Of a stretch of DNA of 64,000 nt, positions 16,036 to 25,099 are shown in pieces. This DNA is from Thioalkalivibrio halophilus (GTDB lineage Bacteria; Pseudomonadota; Gammaproteobacteria; Ectothiorhodospirales; Ectothiorhodospiraceae). The notes below the pieces were generated by a model. It ran no database searches. It worked only from the letters and a program-made list of their open reading frames with translations, and was not told the DNA's origin. Numbering within the stretch: the stretch's first letter is position 1; the number at the start of each line of letters is the position of its first letter. The stretch is taken from positions 29,721-93,720 of the forward strand of contig NZ_MUZR01000014.1 in the NCBI RefSeq assembly GCF_001995255.1, in the 5' to 3' direction. The position numbers and the translations under genes were made by a program.

Positions 16036-17184
16036 ATGTACACGACCGAACCGGGATATGGGGCCGGACTGGCGGGAGTCTGGAGCGCGGTCGGGCGGGA
16101 CTGGCGCCGCGGTGACCGGGCGCGCGCGCTGGCGCGGCTGGGGTTCCTCAGTCCGCCGGAGGACCGTGGCCGCCTGATCTGGATTCGGGCCGGGGCCGAC
16201 CCCGAGAGCCTGCGCCTGGGGATCGAGCTGCTGGGATTCGTGCGCCACAAGCGTCAGGACGTGCGCCTGGTGCTGACCTTCGAGCGCGACTGCCCGGAGC
16301 TGTTCGAACAGCACATGCAGCCGTTTCGCAAGGTGGGCGTGGGGTACGGCCCCTGCGACCGGCCACGGGTCGTGCGCCGCGTGCTGGACCGCTTCCAGCC
16401 CGCGGGCATCATCCTGGCGGGCGGCGTGACCCCGCCCAACTTGCTGGAAGCCACGCAGGCCCCGGTGATCGCGGTGAACGCGGCACCGCCGGCGCGGCCG
16501 GCGGCGCGGGGTCTGGAGCTGGCCTGGCCCCGTGATCCGGAGGAGAGCCGGTGCTGGAGTGATCGCGCCGGCGAGGGAGGTGCCGCGCGGTGGCTGGAAC
16601 CGGCGGATCCGATGGCGCGTTTCGTCGAAGCGCAGGCGGACGTGGTCCTGCGCTCGCTGGTGGGTGGCGAGGTACGCCGGCTGTGGTGGTGGCACGGCAC
16701 TGCGGCCGGCTGGCCGGACTGGCGCGCCGCCTGGGAGGCCTCCGGTTTCGGGGAGGAGGATATCCTGCTGGCCAGTCTGGAAGAGGATCCCGGTCACCCG
16801 CTGCCGGGGCGTTCACTGCGGGTGAGCGAATGGGATCGCAATGCGCTCGCCCCCGGGAATGTCGTGCAGCTGGACGACCCGCGCTGGTTCGCCGCGGCGG
16901 CCAGCGCGACGCAGGCGGTGCATCTGGATGCCCCGGGATCGCGGGTGTTGTGGCAGGCGCTTGCGGGCGGGACCGCGGTCAGCCTCGGGCGCGAAGGGAC
17001 CCTGGAATTGCCGGTGGAGGTGCACGCCGATCCGCAGGCGGTGCTGGCCCGCTGGACCGCGTTGCGCGACGATGCCGCCGTCCGCCGTCAGCTGGGGGAT
17101 GCCGCCCGCCGCCGGTTCTGGGACGAGCGACGGCGGGTGGATGACCATTTCGAGACGCTGCTGGCCGAGGTCTGGGACTGGTGA
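16036..17184 (+). CDS. KdtA/WaaA-like protein, probably degenerate Kdo transferase paralogue
   Basis: 382 residues, shorter than KdtA at about 420. The N-terminal half aligns by eye with the Kdo transferase domain: LIWIRAGADPESLRLGIELL corresponds to the family's IWIHAVSVGE-type segment, and FQPAGIILAGGVTPPNLLEA to its ETELWPN segment, followed by VIAVNA. Both landmark acidic sites are replaced (GE by DP; ETELWPN by GGVTPPN), which argues against normal catalysis. It sits exactly between exbD and lpxK, where msbA is usual. Codon use is like its neighbours. It may be a structural or regulatory relative, or a transferase with altered chemistry; homology is moderate by eye. Confidence 0.55.
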   Translation: MYTTEPGYGAGLAGVWSAVGRDWRRGDRARALARLGFLSPPEDRGRLIWIRAGADPESLRLGIELLGFVRHKRQDVRLVLTFERDCPELFEQHMQPFRKVGVGYGPCDRPRVVRRVLDRFQPAGIILAGGVTPPNLLEATQAPVIAVNAAPPARPAARGLELAWPRDPEESRCWSDRAGEGGAARWLEPADPMARFVEAQADVVLRSLVGGEVRRLWWWHGTAAGWPDWRAAWEASGFGEEDILLASLEEDPGHPLPGRSLRVSEWDRNALAPGNVVQLDDPRWFAAAASATQAVHLDAPGSRVLWQALAGGTAVSLGREGTLELPVEVHADPQAVLARWTALRDDAAVRRQLGDAARRRFWDERRRVDDHFETLLAEVWDW

Positions 17185-17212
17185 GCCCGTTGCCGGGGAA
17201 CGGAGGCCACGC

Positions 17213-18226
17213 ATGAATACCGCCTGGCTGAGTCGATGGTGGTGGCGGCACTGGAGCCAGCGCGGCCCGGTGGCCGCGACGTTGTATCCCCTTTCGCTGG
17301 TCTATGCCGGTCTTGCGGAATACAACCGCATGCGCCTGGAAGAGATCCGCCGGAATACCCGACTGCCATTGAAGGCCGTGATAGTGGTCGGGAATCTGAC
17401 GGTTGGCGGCAGCGGCAAGACCCCGATGACCGACTGGCTGGCGCGGCGTCTGACGGAGGCGGGTTATCGTCCGGGGATCGTGTCCCGCGGCTATGGCCGG
17501 CGTGGCGAGGCGGGGCAGGCGGTGCATCCGGATTCGGATCCGGCCGAGGTCGGGGACGAGCCCGTGCTGCTGGCCCGACGGACCCGGCTGCCGGTCCAGG
17601 TGGACCGCGATCGCGTGCGTGGCGCACGCGCGCTGGCCGACCGCGGCGCGGACGTGGTGATCGCCGATGACGGCATGCAACACCATCGACTGCCACGGGA
17701 TCTGACCGTGTTGATGGTGGACGGACGCCGGGGCCTCGGCAACGGTCTGTGTCTGCCGGCCGGGCCGCTGCGCGAGCCGAAGGCGGCACGTGCGCGGGCC
17801 GATTTCGTCGTGCGGACCGGTGGCGAGGCAGGTGTCGACGAAATCCCGATGCACCTGGTCCCGGCCTCGCGCCTGCGGCGGGTGGACGGCAGTGACGAGA
17901 CCATGCGCCCGCGGCTTCTGGGCGGGCAGGAGGTCCACGCGGTCGCCGGCATCGCCGACCCGGAACGTTTTTTTTCCATGCTGGAGCAGCGCGGCATCTA
18001 CGTGATCCGGCACCCGTTTCCGGACCATCATCGCTTTCGCGCGCGTGATCTGGCGTTTGATGACGACCTGCCGGTTCTGATGACCGAGAAGGATGCCGTA
18101 AAATGCCGGTCGTTCGCGCAATCCCGTCACTGGTACTGGCCCGTGGCGGCCAGCCTTCCAGCCACTTTCGAGCCGGCCCTGCTGCAGCGTCTCAGGACCA
18201 GCATCCGGCTCCGCCATCTGGGGTAA
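17213..18226 (+). CDS. lpxK: Tetraacyldisaccharide 4'-kinase LpxK
   Basis: 337 residues; ATG 17213 follows CGGAGGCC. The Walker [21 protein letters not shown], and [15 protein letters not shown] are diagnostic. It phosphorylates the lipid A precursor at 4', the sixth step of lipid A synthesis, at the inner face of the membrane. Directly upstream of ycaR and kdsB, as in many gammaproteobacteria. The upstream gene is the KdtA-like paralogue instead of msbA. Confidence 0.95.
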   Translation: MNTAWLSRWWWRHWSQRGPVAATLYPLSLVYAGLAEYNRMRLEEIRRNTRLPLKAVIVVGNLTVGGSGKTPMTDWLARRLTEAGYRPGIVSRGYGRRGEAGQAVHPDSDPAEVGDEPVLLARRTRLPVQVDRDRVRGARALADRGADVVIADDGMQHHRLPRDLTVLMVDGRRGLGNGLCLPAGPLREPKAARARADFVVRTGGEAGVDEIPMHLVPASRLRRVDGSDETMRPRLLGGQEVHAVAGIADPERFFSMLEQRGIYVIRHPFPDHHRFRARDLAFDDDLPVLMTEKDAVKCRSFAQSRHWYWPVAASLPATFEPALLQRLRTSIRLRHLG

Positions 18227-18233
18227 GTACAAC

Positions 18234-18428
18234 ATGGACAACCGCCTTCTCGACATCCTCGTCTGCCCGGAGACCAAGGGCCCGCTGAAATACGATCGCG
18301 AGAATCAGGAGCTGATCTCGGTTCAGGCCGGTCTGGCGTACCCGATCCGGGACGAGATCCCGGTGATGCTGGTGGACGAGGCCCGGCGCCTGTCGGACGA
18401 GGAAAAGGAACGCTGGCGCGACGTCTGA
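18234..18428 (+). CDS. ycaR: Trm112-like/YcaR family protein (UPF0434)
   Basis: 64 residues. [19 protein letters not shown] and [14 protein letters not shown] are the family core. Only one Cys of the usual zinc pattern remains, as in enterobacterial YcaR. Sits between lpxK and kdsB, which is the standard arrangement; precise role is not established. Confidence 0.92.
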   Translation: MDNRLLDILVCPETKGPLKYDRENQELISVQAGLAYPIRDEIPVMLVDEARRLSDEEKERWRDV

Positions 18429-18435
18429 GGGCGCC

Positions 18436-19203
18436 GTGGAACCCTTCGTTGTCGTCATTCCGGCGCGGCTGGCCTCCAGCCGTCTGCCGGAGAAGCCGCT
18501 GGTGCCGGTCGCGGGCCGTCCGCTGATCGCGCATGTCGTCGCGCGTGCGCGGGAGAGTCGTGCCTCCCGCGTCATCGTGGCGGCCGACGATGAACGGGTG
18601 CTGGCCGCAGCCCGCGAGGCGGGCGCGGAGGCGGTGTTGACCGCCGCGGACCTCCCGTCGGGCACCGATCGCATCGCCGCCGTGGCTGCGAGGGAGGGCT
18701 GGGGTGACGAATCCCTGGTGGTGAACCTGCAGGGGGACGAACCCCTGACGCCCGGCGGGGTCCTCGACGAGCTGGCGGCCCTGCTGGCGGAATCGCCGGA
18801 GGCCGGGATGGCGACCTTCGGGGTGCCGCTGGGCAGTGCGGCCGATCTGCACGATCCGAACCAGGTCAAGCTGGTGACCGACGACCACGGGCGGGCGCTG
18901 TATTTTTCCCGCGCGCCCATTCCCTTCGACCGTGAGGCCGCGCGCGCCGGCCGCGACCCCGACACGTCGGCGGCCGTGCGTCACCTCGGACTGTACGCGT
19001 ATCGCGCCGGGTTCCTGCGGCGCATGAGTGCGACCCCGCCTGCGCGTCTCGAACGGCTGGAGCAGCTGGAGCAGCTGCGAGCCCTGGCGATGGGCGCGCA
19101 TATACGGGTGGGGCTGCGCGCGGAGGCGCATCCGCCCGGTGTCGACACCCCGAGCGATGTAGAACGCGTGGAAGCCGTGCTGGGGCAGGCGGGAGGTTCA
19201 TGA
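18436..19203 (+). CDS. kdsB: CMP-Kdo synthetase (3-deoxy-manno-octulosonate cytidylyltransferase)
   Basis: 255 residues, GTG start. VVIPARLASSRLPEKPL, NLQGDEPL and HLGLYAYRAGFL match KdsB, which activates Kdo with CTP for inner core LPS. Seven bases after ycaR, and its stop overlaps the start of the next gene (ATGA), placing an RND adaptor in the same transcript. Confidence 0.95.
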   Translation: MEPFVVVIPARLASSRLPEKPLVPVAGRPLIAHVVARARESRASRVIVAADDERVLAAAREAGAEAVLTAADLPSGTDRIAAVAAREGWGDESLVVNLQGDEPLTPGGVLDELAALLAESPEAGMATFGVPLGSAADLHDPNQVKLVTDDHGRALYFSRAPIPFDREAARAGRDPDTSAAVRHLGLYAYRAGFLRRMSATPPARLERLEQLEQLRALAMGAHIRVGLRAEAHPPGVDTPSDVERVEAVLGQAGGS

Positions 19204-20537
19204 CGGGCGGGTGGCCGCGTCGCCGGACGGCGGGTTACGCCGCGGGTGTCCTGATACTGGCGCTGGTGTTGACCGGATGTGGCGAGGGGCCGTCGGAGGC
19301 GCCCGCACCCGAACGGCCCGTCAAGCTGGTCACCGTGAGCGAGCGGGACACTCTCATCGAGCGCCGCTTCTCCGGGCGTACCCAGGCGGCGGAACGTGCC
19401 TGGCTGGCGTTTCGCGTCGGAGGGGTGGTCGAGTCGGTTGCGGTGGAGCGCGGCGAACGCGTGGACGAGGGCGACCTCCTGGCGCGTCTGGACCCGCGCG
19501 ACTTCGAGCGCCGGGTGCGTGAACTGGAGGGCGGTCTGTTGGAGGCCCGCGCGGAGCAGCTGATGCTGGAGCGCGGCGCACGCGAGGAAGAACGGCGCCA
19601 GCTGGAGGCGCGGCTGGAGGCGGCCGGGGCCCGCGAGGAACAGGCCGAGTCCGAATACCGCCGGGTGGCGCGCATGCGCGACGACGGTCATGTGAGTCAG
19701 TCGGAATATGACCGCGCCCGCCGGGCTCTGCGCGAGGCCGCGGCGGACCGGCGTTCGGCGCAGGAGGCGCTGACCATCGCGCGGGCCGGCGGCCGCGAGG
19801 AGGAGCGCGAGGCCGCCCGGGGCCGGATCCGGCGCATCGAGGCGCAGCTGGAGCAGGCGCGCGACGCACTGGAAGACAGCGAACTCAGAGCCCCGTTCAC
19901 CGGTTACGTCGCCGAACGCGATCTGGAACCGCATGAACCGGTGCAGGCCCATCACCCGGTGGTCCTGTTCGAGGATCTGGAATCCATCGAGATCGAGGTC
20001 GGCATTCCCGAGGGGCTGCTGGCCTGGCGGGACCGGCTGGAGGCGGTGGAGGTACGCATTCCGGCGCTGGACGACGCGCGTTTCTCCGCCAGCATCCGGT
20101 CGGTCGGGGTGGACGTGCTGCCGGGACGGCAGACCTATCCGGTCAAGGTGCGTCTGGAGACCCCCGACCCGCTGACCCTGCCCGCGACGGCGCTTGACCC
20201 CGACCGGGTCCTGCCGGGGATGACCGCCGAGGTCGCCTTCCGGGCGCGCCCCGAACCCGGTGTCGGCGTAGTGCTGCCGCCGTCCGCTCTGGTGGAACAC
20301 GCGGAGGGCTACGCGGTGTGGGTGCGGGACCCGGAGGACGGCCGCGTCGCCCCGCGCCAGGTGGAAGTGCTTGGCGCGGATGGTCGCGGGGTGCGCGTGC
20401 AGGGTGATCTGGAACCGGGTGATGAGGTCGTCTCCGCGGGTGCCGGGCGGCTGCGCGAGGGCCAGCGTACCCGTCGGTTCAATGACGAAGCCCCGGCTTC
20501 GGGACGCGACACCGGGGCCGGGGGCAACCGGCCGTGA
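19200..20537 (+). CDS. RND efflux adaptor lipoprotein
   Basis: 445 residues. Signal with lipobox LVLTGC (Cys at about residue 24) so probably lipid-anchored. Lipoyl half motifs (RVGGVVESVAVERGERVDEG and RAPFTGYVAERDLEPHEPVQ) flank a long coiled-coil hairpin (about residues 95-220) very rich in Arg/Glu/Ala. C-terminal domains with PALDDARFSASIRSVG and LEPGDEVVSAG. Forms a pump with the next gene, overlapped by four bases. Translational coupling to kdsB suggests co-expression with LPS genes, but no shared substrate is known. Confidence 0.9.
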   Translation: MTGGWPRRRTAGYAAGVLILALVLTGCGEGPSEAPAPERPVKLVTVSERDTLIERRFSGRTQAAERAWLAFRVGGVVESVAVERGERVDEGDLLARLDPRDFERRVRELEGGLLEARAEQLMLERGAREEERRQLEARLEAAGAREEQAESEYRRVARMRDDGHVSQSEYDRARRALREAAADRRSAQEALTIARAGGREEEREAARGRIRRIEAQLEQARDALEDSELRAPFTGYVAERDLEPHEPVQAHHPVVLFEDLESIEIEVGIPEGLLAWRDRLEAVEVRIPALDDARFSASIRSVGVDVLPGRQTYPVKVRLETPDPLTLPATALDPDRVLPGMTAEVAFRARPEPGVGVVLPPSALVEHAEGYAVWVRDPEDGRVAPRQVEVLGADGRGVRVQGDLEPGDEVVSAGAGRLREGQRTRRFNDEAPASGRDTGAGGNRP

Positions 20538-23500
20538 ATCCGCCCGGCGGCGACAACGCCGGGTCCGGGTTCAACGCCGCGACCTGGGCCATCCAGCGGG
20601 CCCGGCTGGTGGTCTTCCTGACGGCCCTGCTGGTCCTCGGCGGGACCTGGGCCTTCATCGACATGGGCAAGCTCGAGGATCCCGAGTTCACCGTGCCGAC
20701 CGCGCTGGTGCAGACCGGGTATCCCGGTGCTCGAGCCACGCGGGTGGAGGAGGAGGTCACCGAGGTCCTGGAGCGCCATATCCAGCAGCTCGACGAGCTG
20801 GACGAACTGGAATCGGTCAGCCGCCATGGCGAGTCGGTGATCTTCGTCCACGTCGACGAGGCTCTGGGGGATCAGGCCCAGCGCCAGGTCTGGGACGAGC
20901 TGGAACGCACCGTGCGCGCGGCGGTACCCGATCTTCCGGAGGGGATCCGCGGTCCGCTGGTAGACGACGACTACGGGGATGTCTTCGGCACCCTGCTGGC
21001 GATCCACGGCGAGGGCTACAGCCACCGCGAGCTGCACGACTACGCCGATGAACTGCGCCGTGAACTGTTGCGCCTGCCCGGGGTGGCGCGGGCCGAGCTG
21101 TTCGGCGATCGCGGCGAGCGGATCTTCGTCGAGACCCGGCGTTCGCGTCTGGCCGCACTGGATCTGCATCCGGGGGTGATTATCCAGGCCCTGGAGCGCC
21201 AGAACGTGGTGGCGCCCGGCGGGGCGATCGAACTGGAGGAGGATCGCGTCCGGCTGTTCGTCTCCGGGGTGTTCGAATCGGTGGACGACGTTCGCAACCT
21301 GGCCATCCACAACCCCGAGACCGGCGAGCGTTTCCAGCTGCGCGATGTGGCCGAAGTGCACCGCGGTGACGCCGAGCCGCCGGAGCGCATGCTGCGCTAC
21401 AACGGTCAGCCGGCGGTGGCGCTGGGGGTGAGCCCGACCGAAGGGACGAACGTGGTCGCCCTGGGTGACGACGTCCTGGAGCGCATCCAGGCGTTGCGCG
21501 GGGATCGCCCGGTGGGGATCGACATCGACACGGTCAACTTCCAGCCGGAGACCGTGCGCGCGGCCATCCTGGATTTCGGCGGCAATCTGGCGACCGCGGT
21601 GGTCATCGTGCTGGGGGTGCTGCTGGTAGCGCTCGGGTGGCGCACCGGCCTGATCGTCGGCATGGGCGTCCCGCTCACCATCCTGGCGACGTTCTTCGTG
21701 ATGTGGGTGGCGGGGATCGAGCTGCACCGGGTCTCGCTGGGGGCCCTGATCGTGGTGCTGGGGATGCTGGTGGACAACGCCATCGTCGTCGCCGAGCTGA
21801 TGATGACCCGCATCCGGCGCGGCACCGAGCGCCTGCAGGCGGCGCGCGAGGCGGTCAGCGAGACCGGCGGGCCGCTGCTGATCGGGACCCTGATCGCAGC
21901 GCTGGCGTTCTCGCCGATCAGCATGACGCCGACCCTGGTGGGCGAATTCACCCGCTCGCTGTTCTGGGTGGTGGCGATCGCGCTGGGCCTGTCGTGGCTG
22001 CTGGCGGTGACCCTGACGGCCCTGCTGGCGTGGCGCTGGTTGCCGGCTCCGGCGAATGGCGATCCGACCGGCACGGAGACGCCCGGAATCGGCACGCAGC
22101 TGCTCGCGCTCTATCGCCGGGCGCTCACGGCCATGCTGCGCCATCGCCGTCGGACTCTGGCGTCGGTGGTCGGCCTGATGCTGGTCGCGGTCGCGTCCTT
22201 TGCGCTGGTACCGCAGATCTTCTTCCCGCCGGCCGACCGGGCGCAGTTCATGATCGATCACTGGCGGGGAGAAGGGACGCGCATCGAGACCACCGCAGCC
22301 GATGTGGCGCGGCTGGAATCCTGGCTGTCGCAGCACCCCGAGGTGGAAAGCTACACGGCCTTCATCGGCGAGGGGTCCCCGCGGTTCTATCTGCCGATGA
22401 TGCCCGAGCTTCCCAATCCGGCGCTGGCCCAGATCCTGGTGCAGGTCGAAGACGTGGATCGACTGCATGACATCATCGCGGAGACCCGCGAATGGATGGA
22501 CGGTCGCTTCCCCGGGGCGGAACCTCGGGTGCGGCCGATGCAGCTGGGGGAGCCCGTGCGCTATCCGGTGGAGCTGCGGCTGTCCGGGCCGCAGGACCGG
22601 GCCGAACTGCGCGCCACCGCCGACCGCGTGCTGGAATGGATGGAAGGTCACCCAGACCTGGAACGGCCCCGGCATGACTGGCGCGAACGCACACTGACGC
22701 TGGACGTACAGGTGGATCAGGACCGGGTACGAGCGGCCGGGCTGTCCAGCGCCGAGGTGGCCGAGACGCTGGAGGCCGGGGTCAGCGGCATGCCGATCGG
22801 GGTGTTTCGCGATGGCGATCAGGCCCTGCCGGTGCTGTGGCGCTTCCCGGAGGACGAACGCCGGGATCTGGCACAGCTGCACACCCTGGAGATCTGGCCG
22901 CGCGACGGTGGGGCGGCGGTGCCACTGGGCCAGGTAGCCGAGGTGGAGCCCGTGTTCGACGAGGCGGTGATCTGGCGCCATGACCGGCGCCCCACCGTGA
23001 CCCTGCAGGCGGACCTTGCCCCCGGTGCCACCGCCAGCGGTTTCGTGCGCGAGGCCGACCCGGTGATCGACACCCTGCTGCAGGGCACCGGGAACGCCGG
23101 GCGAGTGGAGCGCGCATGGGGCGGCGAGTTCGAGGCGGCCGCCGATGCCCAGGCCAGCGTGCTGGCGCCGGTGCCCGTCGTCCTGGGGCTGATGGTGGTG
23201 TTACTGCTCTGGCAGTTCAACAGCTTCCGCAACACCCTCGTGGTGGCACTCAGCGTCCCGCTGGCGGTGGTGGGCGTGGTCGCGGGTCTGCTGCTGTTCC
23301 GGCAGCCGTTCGGTTTCATCGCCCTGCTGGGGGCAATGAGCCTGGGCGGAATCCTCCTGCGCAATGCGATTGTGCTGGTGGAGCAGGCCGAGCTGGAACG
23401 CCGCCGCGGACTGGACCCCCTGGAGGCCCTGATCGAGGCCGCGGTCAATCGTTTCCGCCCGGTGCTCCTGACCGCCCTGACCACCATCCTCGGCATGATC

Positions 23501-23638
23501 CCGCTGGCGCTGTCCGGACCGTTCTGGGCGCCGCTGGCCATTGCCGTGATGAGCGGCCTTGCCGCCGGTACGGTGCTGATCCTCGGCGTGGTGCCGGTGC
23601 TCTACGCGACGCTGCACCGGCTCCCGCGTCCGGCCTGA
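20534..23638 (+). CDS. RND-family transporter, inner membrane
   Basis: 1034 residues, the standard length, GTG start overlapping the adaptor stop. TM1 VVFLTALLVLGGTWAFIDM, TM4 region VLGMLVDNAIVVAELMM (Asp-Asn in place of the Asp-Asp pair seen in HAE1 pumps), and C-terminal TMs with GGILLRNAIVLVEQAE and ALTTILGMIPLALSGPFWAPLA. This is an efflux pump of the family with single adaptor; substrate not inferable. Unlike the RND at 1674 it has no C-terminal extension. Confidence 0.92.
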   Translation: MNPPGGDNAGSGFNAATWAIQRARLVVFLTALLVLGGTWAFIDMGKLEDPEFTVPTALVQTGYPGARATRVEEEVTEVLERHIQQLDELDELESVSRHGESVIFVHVDEALGDQAQRQVWDELERTVRAAVPDLPEGIRGPLVDDDYGDVFGTLLAIHGEGYSHRELHDYADELRRELLRLPGVARAELFGDRGERIFVETRRSRLAALDLHPGVIIQALERQNVVAPGGAIELEEDRVRLFVSGVFESVDDVRNLAIHNPETGERFQLRDVAEVHRGDAEPPERMLRYNGQPAVALGVSPTEGTNVVALGDDVLERIQALRGDRPVGIDIDTVNFQPETVRAAILDFGGNLATAVVIVLGVLLVALGWRTGLIVGMGVPLTILATFFVMWVAGIELHRVSLGALIVVLGMLVDNAIVVAELMMTRIRRGTERLQAAREAVSETGGPLLIGTLIAALAFSPISMTPTLVGEFTRSLFWVVAIALGLSWLLAVTLTALLAWRWLPAPANGDPTGTETPGIGTQLLALYRRALTAMLRHRRRTLASVVGLMLVAVASFALVPQIFFPPADRAQFMIDHWRGEGTRIETTAADVARLESWLSQHPEVESYTAFIGEGSPRFYLPMMPELPNPALAQILVQVEDVDRLHDIIAETREWMDGRFPGAEPRVRPMQLGEPVRYPVELRLSGPQDRAELRATADRVLEWMEGHPDLERPRHDWRERTLTLDVQVDQDRVRAAGLSSAEVAETLEAGVSGMPIGVFRDGDQALPVLWRFPEDERRDLAQLHTLEIWPRDGGAAVPLGQVAEVEPVFDEAVIWRHDRRPTVTLQADLAPGATASGFVREADPVIDTLLQGTGNAGRVERAWGGEFEAAADAQASVLAPVPVVLGLMVVLLLWQFNSFRNTLVVALSVPLAVVGVVAGLLLFRQPFGFIALLGAMSLGGILLRNAIVLVEQAELERRRGLDPLEALIEAAVNRFRPVLLTALTTILGMIPLALSGPFWAPLAIAVMSGLAAGTVLILGVVPVLYATLHRLPRPA

Positions 23639-23657
23639 AATTGCCGCGGGTCGGGAT

Positions 23658-24386
23658 TCAGTCGTGCAAGCCGAGTATGCGCGGGAGCTGGCCGAGACGG
23701 CCCAGACGCGGCGGCGCGGGAACCGGGTGTTCCCAGGGCAGCGCGTCGGGGTTGTACCAGGCGGCGTTGAGCCCCGCATCCAGCGCCCCGAGGATATCCG
23801 CCACGGGGTCGTCGCCGACATGGAGGATGGCCGGTGCCGGTACGCCGGCACGCCGGCGCGCGTGGTCGAAGATTCGCGGATGGGGTTTGGCGGCGCCCGC
23901 TTCGGCCGCGGGAACGGCGAAATCGAAATACCGCCCCAGGGGCGTGCGGAACACGTCGGCGTTGCCGTTGCTGATGGCGCCGAGGGTGAATCGACCGTGC
24001 AGGCGGGCGAGCACCGCGTCGGCCTCCGGGAACGGGGTCACCTCGTTGCGGGCATGCCAGAAGACCGCGAAGCCTTCCTCCTCGAGGGTGTCCGGACAGA
24101 CCTGGCAGCGTTGTGCAAGACCGCGCAGCCATCGTTTGCGCAGGCGGGTAAGGTCGTGGCGCTCTCCCTCGGGGGCGGCACGCATGAAGCCCGCGCGGTC
24201 GGCCACCAGCTCCTCGGGTTCGAAGCGGGCGCAGACTGCGGGCGCGCGTTCGCGCAGCCAGGCGTAGAAACGGTCTTCGGCATGACGGATGACCGGCATC
24301 ACCGGCCAGAGGGTGTCGTCCAGATCGAACGTGATGCATTCGATCGAATGATCGGGTACGGAGGCGGGTCGAGCTTTCGAATTCAT
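23658..24386 (-). CDS. HAD-family hydrolase, YigB-like phosphatase
   Basis: 242 residues. HAD motif I FDLDDTLWPVMPV, motif II GAISNGN, motif III lysine in GAAKPHPRIF and motif IV HVGDDPVADILGA are intact, so it should be an active phosphatase with an alpha-helical cap. Closest to YigB/YjjG-type enzymes, some of which act on the riboflavin precursor; the true substrate cannot be told. Convergent with the RND gene and divergent from cytochrome c'. Confidence 0.85.
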   Translation of the reverse strand: MNSKARPASVPDHSIECITFDLDDTLWPVMPVIRHAEDRFYAWLRERAPAVCARFEPEELVADRAGFMRAAPEGERHDLTRLRKRWLRGLAQRCQVCPDTLEEEGFAVFWHARNEVTPFPEADAVLARLHGRFTLGAISNGNADVFRTPLGRYFDFAVPAAEAGAAKPHPRIFDHARRRAGVPAPAILHVGDDPVADILGALDAGLNAAWYNPDALPWEHPVPAPPRLGRLGQLPRILGLHD

Positions 24387-24440
24387 CGAACGTTATTGTC
24401 GGAGTTTTGCGTCGAGCGTCGCTTTTCCGAACCTCAAGCA

Positions 24441-24450
24441 GGTGTAAAAT
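24441..24450 (+). promoter_or_regulatory. Possible extended -10 promoter for cytochrome c'
   Basis: TGTAAAAT at 24443-24450 is a good extended -10 element 56 bp before the cytochrome c' start. The matching -35 region (TTTTCC near 24423) is poor. Confidence 0.35.
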
Positions 24451-24505
24451 GAAGGGGAATTTTAATCGTGCAGCTTTCATTCTGCCCGAAAAGGAGAATC
24501 ACAAC

Positions 24506-24964
24506 ATGAAGAAGCTCTTTCTGCGCAGTCTTCCCGTGGCCCTGCTGGGTGCGATGATGATGACCGGTACCGCTCAGGCGGTCGATCCCGAGGACGCGAT
24601 CGAGTATCGCCAGGGCGTGTTCAAGGCCTTCAGCTGGAATTTCGGCCCGATGGCGGGCATGGCCCAGGGCGAGATCCCGTTCAACGAGGAGATGTTCCTG
24701 GAGCGTGCCGATCAGCTGGCGCGCCTGGCCGACATGCCGTGGCAGGGCTTTACCGAGGGCTCCGATCTCGGTGAAACCGATGCCATGATGGAGGTCTGGG
24801 AAGATCAGGAGACCTGGGAACAGAAGATCGCGGACTTCGAAGAAGAGGTTTCGCGCATGACGGCCCTGATCGATGAAGGGGCCGATGAAATGCAGCTGCG
24901 CCGTCAGGCCGGCGAGATCGGCCAGTCCTGCAAGGCCTGCCACGACAGCTTCCGCGCTGACTGA
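24506..24964 (+). CDS. Cytochrome c' (periplasmic, high-spin c-type)
   Basis: 152 residues; ATG after AAGGAG. Signal peptide 1-24 (ending TAQA-VD). The mature four-helix protein ends with the haem motif CKACHDSFR close to the C-terminus, the position typical of cytochrome c', and has the family's N-terminal IEYRQGVFKAFSWNFGPMAGMA. Cytochrome c' binds NO and CO and is thought to protect against NO stress; many sulfur-oxidising bacteria carry one. An H-NOX NO sensor elsewhere in the window (60932) makes an NO link possible. Followed by a terminator. Confidence 0.9.
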   Translation: MKKLFLRSLPVALLGAMMMTGTAQAVDPEDAIEYRQGVFKAFSWNFGPMAGMAQGEIPFNEEMFLERADQLARLADMPWQGFTEGSDLGETDAMMEVWEDQETWEQKIADFEEEVSRMTALIDEGADEMQLRRQAGEIGQSCKACHDSFRAD

Positions 24965-25031
24965 TCGGCCGGCGGGGCCACCCGGTGGTATATGCCGCCG
25001 GGTCGGCCCGTGCCGAACGGAGACATACCGG

Positions 25032-25058
25032 GGCCCGTCGCTGCAGCGGCGGGCCTTT
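25032..25058 (+). terminator. Rho-independent terminator after cytochrome c'
   Basis: GGCCCGTCGCT/AGCGGCGGGCC hairpin followed by TTTCT. Lies between the convergent cytochrome c' and secretin-domain genes. Confidence 0.7.
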
Positions 25059-25099
25059 CTGGTTGCGGGCCGCGCACCGTGCCCGGGCCGCGCACGACT

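Noticed and set aside
20309..22981. An 890-codon minus-strand frame opposite the second RND pump
   Set aside because: Shadow of a real GC-rich gene; sequence is His/Gln/Arg-rich with no domain.
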